A model generated the notes under the pieces. The model was not told the DNA's origin. It saw only the letters and a program-made list of their open reading frames with translations, and ran no database searches. DNA of 64,000 bases. Origin: Epiperipatus broadwayi. Its lineage: Eukaryota; Onychophora; Udeonychophora; Euonychophora; Peripatidae. The position numbers were made by a program, and so were the translations under genes. The stretch covers positions 1 to 64,000 of the forward strand of contig JAQFVV010012397.1 of the NCBI GenBank assembly GCA_028023455.1. The letters are read 5' to 3'. Below are positions 54,966 to 64,000 of the stretch, in pieces (the stretch's first letter is position 1; each line of letters opens with the position of its first letter).

Positions 54966-57945
54966 TGAAACGGAAACCTCCAATCCCTTTCCGTTTCACC
55001 ATCAACCTAATGACCTACTCGTCTGAACTAGTTTTGAACCTATTTTAAATGTAAAAATGTAATATATAAGTCGAGCGGGAGAACTTTGCTATAATGGCCG
55101 CTTAAATTGCATCATCCACTTACTTACGAAAACACGCTATAATTAGACAGCTTTGATAAAATTATAGCGGAGAAATGCTCATAAATTATTATAAAATGTT
55201 TTATAAATTTTCAGTCAATTTTTAATTATATTCGCTATAATATTCGTAGGTGGATGGATAATTTAAACCTTGGAATAACGGCAAAATGATTCATATATAT
55301 TTAAGTTTAAATAAAAGTAATGTAAATGTTTTCTTTAATTTATTTAACGGTTTTCTGATTTAATGTTTTACATATATAGTTGAAACAAGTATTTTCTTTA
55401 AATTTGCTTTTTTTTTAATAAACAAATATGTTAAAAGTTATTTAGTTTTATAAAATAAGAATTATTTGTTCGCAATTAAAAATGAGAATTTTTGTAAACA
55501 AGATATCAATTAGTGACACACCCGGGTAAAAAAGTAAAATCTGTTTTCTGATTGATTTTTGTTTGCAACAAAAGTCTTTTTCATTAAATCAGAATACCGT
55601 TCCTTCTGCTAAGTAATAACACCTGAAAAGAAATTTAATTAATGAAAATGAATCAAATTATATAGTTTATATATTTTGATACATTTTTTTAAGGAAATTA
55701 AATATAACACCTCGGAGATTTTATCAGTTGTTGTAGAAATTGAATTATATTATTTTGCTTTAATTAAAAGTCAATTGGTCCCGAGGCTTACGAAATTCCA
55801 GAAAGGTGTTAAAGTTTAGTAGGATATAAATAGGCCTTATTTTAAGCGGGAAGGGAGAATCCATCTTACTTTTGAAGAGAGTCAACAGGAGAAGTTTTAT
55901 TATTGTTCAACCTTAACATGTCTGGCTAAAGTCAGGCAAAATTTTGCTGTTTTCCCGTGATGGAACGCCTAGTTCAATCCATCAAATGCCAAAGGAATAA
56001 CCAAGCTTACACCAACTAAATTTGAAGATGCCATAAGCCGTAAAAATAATTTGCCCTCGTTCCGATTTCAGTCCAGCTAAAGAAACACTATTTTAAAAAA
56101 TCGTCTCCCAACTAAATTGAAGATGCCATAAGCCGCCAAAGAAGTCACCTTCGGTTCCAGCTCGAATCTCTCCTTAGCTACAGAACTATTTTAGTATTAT
56201 TTAAAATCGCAGAGCTCTGTGTGCATTTCAAAAACATTCATTATTTCTTCAAAAACAGGTTAGCTAACCATATTATTGAAATTTCTATCTAAATTGTTTT
56301 CGAAATAATATTTAAATGAAATACTTTTTGCTAATACAATAGTGTAAACTGTCTAAATTGTTTCCTAAAATATTTTAATTCTATAAATGAAATACTTTTG
56401 CTAAATTTCTGTTAATTAATGTTTTGCTATATAATTTAATCACTGCAATTATATTTTGCTTTTCTTTTGCTTATTTTATTTATTATTAGTTATGCCTATG
56501 TTTCGAAACGGCGTGCATTTAATTATTAAAATGTTTTTAAAGATATGAATTTAAAATCTCCGTATTATTATTTATATAGCATCATTTCGTGCGCTGTTTC
56601 GAAACCCAAATTCATATTTTTGTCATTTAGTAAATTAATTAATATAAATACAAAATGTGGCTTTTCAACCTTTATTTATTATGTTATTAAAGATTAAACT
56701 AGCCTGGAGTGCAATCATAAGTATATTTTTTTAGTTAAGTATTCGTAAGACCCCTATTAAATATACTTTTCCCCCTTTTAAAAGTTTAGTAGTTATAGAT
56801 AAATAAAGAGATTGAACGGGATAAGTAAAGTTTGTATCTATATATTCCTGTCAGTAGCATATCGTATTTCTCATGCTACAGAAGAGTTGGCTCTTTTGAT
56901 CAAGCTGATGATCTAGTGTTCATTTAATATAATAATATCCTTCGGCTTGGCGGATGTGGGATTTATTAATATTTTCTCGTTGTGCTGTTCTTTTTGATAT
57001 ATATATAAGATGGAGCCACGGCGTTGCCAGCACATCTTCTCTTATGGGTAGTGCAGTAGCGAAGTCTGAGCTACGGGCCAGATTAGCACGTAAGTCCCCC
57101 GCCTCTGAACCAAATAAAGGTTCTCCATTAGCAGCATGACGACTGGTTCTTGGGTAAACCGTTGTTTGTCACAAAAACCCTAAAACTATTCTTCCATCCA
57201 CAGAGCCACTTTATTATTATACTTTACTTGTGCCTAGCGTATTAGTAAAATCGTTATAGCCAACTCTCCCTCCCTAATATGCAGTCTTCGGCGTTGATCC
57301 GAAGCATTCGTGAAAACCCATTCGATCTAAAGCTATCTGGGACGCTTTAAAAGCCCATAGTTAAAATAAATTTATTATAATTAAGATGTATTAAGTTTCA
57401 CTCCAGACTTGGTTTGATTTTACGTAAAAGAGCCACTCGAACTGATTATAAAAGGACATAACAAATAAGTTAATGTAGTGATTAGTTGTATAGCAGGATA
57501 TTTGGCTCCATTGAATCATAGCCACAAACCTATTTTGCCAACAACAATTGTCAATAAATATATTTTAATTCATCATATATCAGTTTCTGTCTCATTATTA
57601 AATCAATCCAATTCACTAATTGCCCATAAGTATTCATTAGTAAAGCCTCTATTATTTAAATATGTTAGATTTTATCTGTGGAATGTCTAGTATTTACGTT
57701 GTGTATATATATGTTTAAGTCCTTGAGTCTTATTGTTTTCTCCGATTTGCTAGTGGGCCGGATGAAGAATTAAATCTCGTGTGCTACCATTGTTATGTTA
57801 TCCATTGGGTGTTAGATCTGGTGCTTGGAGAGTGGGTTCGAATCCAGGCTGGTCCCTGACCTAAATCTCGGGTTTGACTGGGTTTGAAGTACATTTTGTG
57901 AGATCCAGCTCGTGTTAGATGGATAAGCATGTTTTGACTGGCACA
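54966..57945 (+). repeat. Element 3 3' LTR, long form
   Basis: Shares about 0.87 kb at high identity with the left LTR, then a segment that is clearly more diverged (about 55855-56165), then about 1.74 kb unique to this LTR, then the common 3' end. A perfect B-box-like GGGTTCGAATCC at about 57834 lies in the unique part. TATA box at 55825-55832. Confidence 0.8.
55825..55832 (+). promoter_or_regulatory. TATA box in element 3 3' LTR
   Basis: TATAAATA followed by GGCC, equivalent to 51935-51942. Confidence 0.5.
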
Positions 57946-57949
57946 ATAT

Positions 57950-59413
57950 GAAAGAGGAGGATTGACATGCTAAATTCACATATTATAAAAAAAAAACAAA
58001 TCTTAAACATAGCTCAATATTGAAGTGGTGCATATATGCTTGCTTCATTTTCTTCAATTCTGCCATTGTGTATTTGCATTAAAATAGAAAGTAGACTAAA
58101 AGCAAACTTAAAGTAAAAAAATCAACTTAAAAGTAACAATCATATAAAGTAAATCAGGAGAACAAGAAAAAAAGTTTGCTAATGAAATTAAACCATTAAC
58201 TAAGTAAAATCAGTGCCTTATTTTTAAATCAATTATAAAAATCAGCAATATAGTTATGGTTCAACATCTTTGTAGCATGTACACATCAAAAAGGTTCTAA
58301 AGTCAAAATAAAGAGAAAGGAGACAGAAAATAAAGATAAGATAAAGTAAGATGTAAAAATAAGCAAAAGAAAGACTAATGAAAAAGTTATTAAATCAAGA
58401 AATCCATTAAAATCTACCCGTAAATTGAAAATCTTCCCAAGGCAAATTAAAGAATATAAAACTTGAAAAATGCATTGGGCTGGGCTTGAAGTCTTCGGTT
58501 CTTGGCTTGAAATCATTAAGAAACTACATGCCAAAAAATGATCGAGTAGTTTGATGTTGGCTTTCCCAGTGTCATTAGAGAGGGGGAACGGCATCCCGAA
58601 GATGAGATCCAGTGACAGAGATAAGTATGTTGTGCTTCAGACATCCCAATGCTGATAGAGACCAAGGGCTCCACATAATCCATTGCAATTGATGGAGGAA
58701 AATGCTCTAAGAAATCATACAGAGACATTATCCATCATTATAAACTTTTCCACTAGATGAAGATGCCGGTAAACATTCATGAAGTTTTTACTTTAAATAT
58801 AACCAACTTTATTAACCATAACTATAATTTAAATACTCACTAGTTTCCTTTAAGTTTTTAATATTTTTTTTTGTTTCCTTTATAATGTAAGTTTGCTGGG
58901 CTAAAATAAAAAAAATTTTAATTACTTTTATTTGATTTATAAGAAACAATTTCAGGATGAATTTAACAAATATCAACTCCATCTTGCATTTTTCTTCGTG
59001 ATGTCTGAAGGGACTCCACAGAGAAAATAGAAGCCAAGAGTGGAAATCATTTACATCAAAGTTAAAGTTTACATTAATTTTCCTCTTAATTTTCTTTCCT
59101 CCTATTGTTTTAAATGATGTTATTTTTCTTTACTGTTGCAATAAAAATTAGTGAAGGATGACAAGTGATATTATTTTTTAGTTTTTGCAAATATATTTGC
59201 TCAGGTGTGTCCCATGTGGAAATTATAAAAGTGATTTTGTTTTATATTTTTTTTCTGCAGGTAAAATATATTTATAACTTCAATCCATGTTCTCACATAT
59301 ATATGTATATCAGATCGCTCTATATAGGTAAAGCATAGAGCGAATCACAATTTATATAATTTTTTGAATTTAATATGATAGAGACTGGATCGAAGATCAC
59401 TGATTATGGGTTG
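57950..59413. other. AT-rich sequence between LTR elements
   Basis: A less AT-rich patch at 58480-58730 has open frames on the minus strand, but I recognise no family. No other feature seen. Confidence 0.5.
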
Positions 59414-60031
59414 TGTTATGTATGAGTATGTTTATATTTTCTTGAATACATATATATATATGTAGAAATTTTTAGACAGAAAACAGTTACAAGTAAAAAA
59501 TATTTAAGAACTTTTAAAGATACATTCTTTTAAGTAGAAATTAAAAGTTATAGTTTAATTAGATAAAAAAGATTAAATTCCAAAAATAAACAATGGTCTA
59601 ATTAGTGCAGTAGAAATGTCATTAAGCAAATGAAACAATTAAAAAGAATGTGAGTAGATTCTTTGAAATAACAACAATCTACAAAAATAACTAATTAAAG
59701 GCAACCTGAGCAGATGTGGGAGGACCAGCCAATGAAAGCTGGGATTGGAAAATGATGAACTGCCTGAGTACAAAGCAATTGAGGAAGACTTCAGTTGATT
59801 CTTGAGATCCATCTGTGAAGACAGATATATATTCGAGCAGAATGTTACCTTTTACACAGTGACTTCAAGTGCAGAGAATTGGCTTCCAAACATGACAAGA
59901 GTCAGCTAGAATTTATTATGCCTTCGAGCCTATTGATGTAATAATTGTATATATATATGTAAATAGATTAATGTTTAAGGAATCGTATAATTAAAGTTTA
60001 CTTTAAAATTAACCATTAGTCATTATTAACA
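59414..60031 (+). repeat. 5' LTR of right-hand gypsy
   Basis: About 618 bp. The right end is set at AACA before CCTCGTGG and is uncertain by a few bases. Confidence 0.72.
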
Positions 60032-60141
60032 CCTCGTGGAAATGTGTTGCACTCGTGGCAGTGCATCCTCTAATAGCTAGACTTCACAATTGATTCGGAC
60101 CATTAAGTTAAGAACAGTTAAATTGGATAAAAGTCGAAACA

Positions 60142-60920
60142 ATGCAAGTAGCAATCAGGGAATTTGACATCAGCGAGGCAAGTGGTTGGCCCCTGTACAT
60201 TCAACACATAGAGAAATACTTATTTATCAATAACGTTAAAGATGATAAGTATAAGATTATGTCATTATTATGTTTCACAGGTAAAGGAGTTACTGAGAAA
60301 GCCACAGGCTCAGAGAACCGTTAACTCTGGAAGAATGTGCATACGATCACGTTAAAAAATGTTTAGCAAATTATTTTAACCCCCTACCTTTGAGGCACAT
60401 GGCCAGATTAAATTTTGTGCTAGGAACCAATGTTGGGATGAGAGTATTAAAGATTATGACATTGCTCTGTGTAACTTAGCAAAGAACTGTATCCACGTAT
60501 TGTTCCTAGATAAAGCCCTGCTGGAACAACTGCTTGTGCAATGATAATTTGCAGCAACAACTGTTAGCCATGACCGATTTAGATTACTGATGCTATTAAA
60601 CGGAGGATAGTTCATGAACTCATGCTTGAACAATCATGTAAATTTGCTGAGTTCAAAAATAACAGCAAATCACAAACTGATGTTTGTAAAACAGTAAGCC
60701 AAGAACGGTCAATAAAATAATGAAAATATGGCTAACAGTGAAACTGTGTTTATACTTATTACTGGGGGGGGGGGTCAAAAATCCAGTAATTGTTATTATA
60801 AAAGAGAATACTGTAAAAAGTGTAGGGGAAAAGGGCATTGGGAAAAGATGTATGAAGAAGCAAGTAATAGTTATAAAAGTACCCATCAGGGTCAAGGAAG
60901 TTAATATACAAATGTGAAAA
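60142..60920 (+). pseudogene. Gag remnant of right-hand gypsy
   Basis: The first 60 residues are open and read GWPLYIQHIEKYLFINNVKDD, the usual start of Mag-like gypsy gag. Later pieces include a YHCG/KGHW-like knuckle trace near 60820-60850. Frames change several times. Confidence 0.72.
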
Positions 60921-60949
60921 ATGTGACCGCTATTAATGACAAAATTATG

Positions 60950-61980
60950 TTACAACTTAAGCTGTGTGACCAGCCCATATCTATGTAAGTGGACAGTCAG
61001 TCCATGATTGGTACACTGTCATGACCAAGAGTAATAAAAAAACCAAATTTGAGAAAACTGACCTCAGGGCAGCAATGCAGTTAAAATTAAAAGTGTTGTT
61101 CAGAGCCTCATAAGTAGAATGGACAGAATAACAATAGAGTTGATGTTATACATAGTTTAGGCTCCTATAAACCCTCTAATTGGGTGTCAATGGTTTACAA
61201 AATTTCAGATTAACCTTACAATTGTGAAAAAGATCGAAATGGAAAATGAAATGCAAAACAAATTTCGTAGTTTATTTAATGAGTAACTTGGTGTTATTAA
61301 AACTATGCTCATATTGATATAGTTAAGCACTGACATGCCATCTACAAAGTTCCGTTTGCACAAAAAGAGTAAGTTGAAAATGAAATCGCTGACTTAGTTA
61401 AGAAAAGGGTATTACCACCTACTGAGAATTCTAACTGGGCCAAACCTTTGGTAATTATTCATTTGTGTGGAGATTATAGAGTTTCAGCCAACAAGGCAAT
61501 CAGTAAGTGTAGCCAGTCCCTAATGCCAGGGAGATATTAGCATCACTACAGAAATCAAATTTTTTGGTAAATTGGATCTGCTTTCCACCAAATACCAGTT
61601 AATGATCAAACAGCTGAAATATTAATGCTTACCACTCATGTAGAGTTATTTAAGTGTATGAGGCTTCCATTTGGAATAACATCGGCCCGAGTATTTTTCA
61701 AGCAAAAATTGAAACTCTCCTTAATAGATTAGAGGGTGTTGTCCCATATTTTGATGACATCCTTATCACAGAAATGTCAGAAAATGAACTCAGAATGCAT
61801 CTTCATAAAGTCTGCAAAAAACTGCATGAAATGCGAGGCTAAACTTAACATCCAAAAGTGCATATGGAAAGCGAGCAAAATTAAGTTCTTAGGTCACATC
61901 ATATCCAAAAATGGCTCATCTCAGCCCCCCAAGAAAGCTAAAGCAGTTGCATAAGCACAGCGACCTAGCAACATAAACAA
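60950..61980 (+). pseudogene. Protease and reverse transcriptase remnant of right-hand gypsy
   Basis: Traces include a DSG-like start near 60990, KLDLLS/FHQIPVND-type text at 61570-61605, then FKCMRLPFGITSA in the frame at 61650-61690, and VVPYFDDILIT at 61735-61770 (the catalytic Y-x-D-D box as Y-F-D-D). 61860-61930 reads KIKFLGHIISKNG. Multiple frame breaks. Confidence 0.8.
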
Positions 61981-62039
61981 ACTTCAAGCTTTCCTTGGCC
62001 TAGTTAACTATTTTGAAAATTTCTTAGATGGAAAAGCCC

Positions 62040-62560
62040 ATGTCACCAGACATGATCTGCTGAAAAAAAAATGGAAGTGGGAAGATGAACAAGAAAAGTT
62101 TTTCTACACACAAAATTGATACTTAATTCAAATAAACTACTCATCCATTACAACAGCGACTTAGAAGTAATGCTTACCACGGTTGCATCAGAATTTAGTG
62201 TCAGAGCTGTATTATGTCAACCAGCTCAGGAAGGTGAATGACCTATTGCTCATGCATCATGTACCTTGTCCAATGCAGAGAAAAACTATAGTCAGTTGGA
62301 CAATGAGGCCTTGCGATTTTGTTTGGTATCAAAAAATTCCATCAATATCTATATGGCCACAGATTTACAATAGTAACGGATCACAACTCCCCATTGGGAA
62401 TATTAAGAACTAAAATTTCCTGATCATTTGAGGCCTTGCACATTGGTGAGGCATGATTATACATTAACATATTAAAAAGGGAAACAAGTAGGCCTCACTC
62501 ATGCTTTATCTCGCATGCCTGATCAATCTGAACAACATATAAAAGAAATTGAAATTAATT
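62040..62560 (+). pseudogene. RNase H remnant of right-hand gypsy
   Basis: Reads LLIHYNSDLEVMLTT, NAEKNYSQLDNEAL, KKFHQYLYGHRFTIVTDHN and THALSRMPDQ over three frames, the standard gypsy RNase H order. Confidence 0.8.
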
Positions 62561-62599
62561 ATATTGATGCCTGGAAGAACAAACCCTCAACAGCAAAAC

Positions 62600-63570
62600 C
62601 GTGTCAACATGGACATCTGAAGACAATGGTTATCATTGGATTATAAAACAGATCAGTGAAGGATGGCCAAAAAAACCACAGAGTTTTCTACATAGAGAAT
62701 TATGGAATGCCTGTGAAGAGTTAACAATATGCAATGACTGCATTCTCAGCAGTGACCGGGTTCTTATCCCACTGAAAGATAGAAATCAGATCATGAAGCT
62801 GCTGCATGAGGCATCATGAGAGCAAAGGCATTAGCTCATAGTTAAATCTGGTGGACCAACATTAATAGTGATATTGAGAAAAATATTAACAAGTGCAATA
62901 ACTGTCAAACTAGTGGTAAAATGCCTCCAGAAAAGTTTGAACCATGCCTTAAAACTGAAAAACCATGGAGATGCATATGTATTGACCACTGCACCCCATT
63001 CGAAGGTCATCTGTTTTTAATAATGGTCAACACATTTTCAGGATGGACTGAATACAAAATAGTAAACAGCACTTGTACAGATGTGACTCTGATCAAACTT
63101 TATGAAATTTTTGCACATCACGTTTTTCCGGAAACGCTCATGTCTGACAATGGTATTGGTTATACCGCACAAAAATTTGAAGAAACAATGCAGGAATGGG
63201 GGATAAAAGACACCCTCACCCTCCCTACCATCCTCAATCTAATGGATTAAGCAAGAAAGCCATACAAATCCTTAAAACCACTATCAACAAATTGGGAAAA
63301 TTAAAATATATGAAGCAGTATTGACTGTACTCTCCATAATCATGTGATCCCTAGTGACAAATCTGATAAATCACCAGCAGAATTGTATCTTGGTAAGAAG
63401 TTGCACACAAAATTAATAAACATTGTGCCAATCATGGATAAAGATGATCATCAAGCCGGTACCTACAAATATAGACCACAGAAAAAAGTATGGGTAAGAA
63501 ATAATATAAGTTTTGGGTGCAGGGAAGTTATTTGGCATTTATCAAAACAAATGTTTGGAGTTTAAATAAG
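62600..63570 (+). pseudogene. Integrase remnant of right-hand gypsy
   Basis: 62601-62820 is the linker and the start of the finger; CNNCQ at about 62895 is the CxxC half. 62921-63250 covers the catalytic core: CIDHCTPFEGHLFLIMVN (first Asp) and ETLMSDNGIGYTAQKF (second Asp). The third catalytic Glu is not readable. 63344-63565 is the C-terminal part, with SPAELYLGKKL. Confidence 0.83.
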
Positions 63571-63808
63571 GTGCAGAGAAATACTTCACAAACACATCAA
63601 CTAGCTATACAAAGCTGAAAATGAGAATATATCACCCGACTTACCCAGAACAATGGATACCAACGATTGGGTATAAAGAGGCAACATATCAATGGAAGAA
63701 GAAAATAAACCTATGGGCTAAAAGGACAGTAAAGACACCCAAGTATCTTAAAGATTATGTATTAAGTTAACAGATTAAAAACTGGATCTTTGAACTTGGG
63801 GGAGTTAA

Positions 63809-64000
63809 TGATATGTATGTATATGTTTATATTTTTTTACATACCCATATATACATATAGAAGCTTTTAAAGAGAAAAAAGTTAAAAGTAATTGCCTGTA
63901 TGAAGCATAAGTAAATAATCACCTGAGCAGATGTGCAGAGAACCAGCCAATCATAACTAGGATTGGAAAACAATGAACTGTCTGAATACAAAGCAATCGA
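63809..64000 (+). repeat. Start of the 3' LTR of right-hand gypsy
   Basis: Matches about 59414-59780 with short deletions; continues beyond the window. Confidence 0.78.

Larger units (their letters stand above)
51074..57945 (+). mobile_element. Element 3: LTR retrotransposon with unequal LTRs
   Basis: LTRs at 51074-52272 (1.2 kb) and 54966-57945 (3.0 kb) start TGAAACGGAAAC and end GGC(T/A)CA, with ATAT on both sides. The internal 2.7 kb holds a poly-T leader, a primer-like site and one long coiled-coil frame split by a stop. There is no pol. The leader layout after the LTR (TAG, T run, CCG, TGG motif) matches elements 1 and 2, so it is a related but distinct family. Confidence 0.85.
59414..64000 (+). 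mobile_element. Decayed Ty3/gypsy element, 3' LTR cut by window edge
   Basis: Left LTR (59414-60031) begins TGTTATGTATGAG. The right LTR begins at 63809 after a purine run (TTGGGGGAG), and its visible 190 bp matches the left LTR (for example CCTGAGCAGATGTG). Between them gag, protease, reverse transcriptase, RNase H and integrase follow in Ty3/gypsy order, all broken by stops and frameshifts. Confidence 0.85.

Noticed and set aside
56954-57139. Open frame in less AT-rich sequence within the long LTR of element 3
   Set aside because: Short, inside an LTR, no recognised domain and no splice context; more likely chance.
57781-57860. tRNA gene at the perfect B box near 57834
   Set aside because: No A box or cloverleaf upstream; only a T-arm-like match in the LTR.
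58286-58728. Two overlapping minus-strand frames as a host gene
   Set aside because: No recognised domain, no convincing splice sites and no conserved motif.

Overview
This is an AT-rich, intron- and transposon-rich stretch of an invertebrate-type animal genome. Evidence for that: GT-AG spliced sushi (CCP) exons, Ty3/gypsy LTR elements, a Penelope-like element, two LINE remnants and a ZBED-type hAT element. The phylum cannot be fixed from the sequence. There is nothing bacterial or viral-genome-like here.

Layout. 1-6628: a non-autonomous LTR retrotransposon (element 1, 5' LTR cut by the window edge). 6629-18040: the main host locus, five tandem units of about 2.29 kb, each carrying four spliceable sushi exons and two dead sushi exons on the minus strand. 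The same gene continues upstream at 25664-26196 with two diverged sushi exons; the intron between holds a solo LTR (19043-21093) and a LINE (22480-24620). 27850-35140: a nested stack. A plus-strand gypsy element is split by a Penelope-like element (29400-31345) and by a minus-strand LINE (31610-33825). That LINE is itself interrupted by a 1.03 kb insertion of about 440 bp units with a 12-bp target duplication. A second array of the same units lies at 34035-35140. These units contain what reads as a type I hammerhead ribozyme, so they look like retrozymes. 35140-37560: a decayed minus-strand gypsy. 38768-40291: a hAT element with an exact 8-bp target duplication. 42609-50799: element 2, a recent relative of element 1 on the minus strand. 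51074-57945: element 3, a related LTR element with LTRs of very unequal length. 59414-64000: a decayed gypsy running off the right edge.

How the parts relate. The only host gene I can support encodes a secreted or cell-surface-type protein made of serial phase 1-1 sushi domains; joining its intact exons in the window gives about 22 domains in frame. Elements 1 and 2 appear to be independent internal-deletion derivatives of one autonomous gag-pol element, each keeping a gag start fused to the extreme pol end. They share a 25-nt leader microexon, tandem leader repeats and a primer-binding-like site. The LTR elements whose flanks can be read use 4-bp target duplications. The strongest candidates for something new are the hammerhead-bearing arrays next to a Penelope-like element and the recently amplified sushi array with its co-amplified dead exons.
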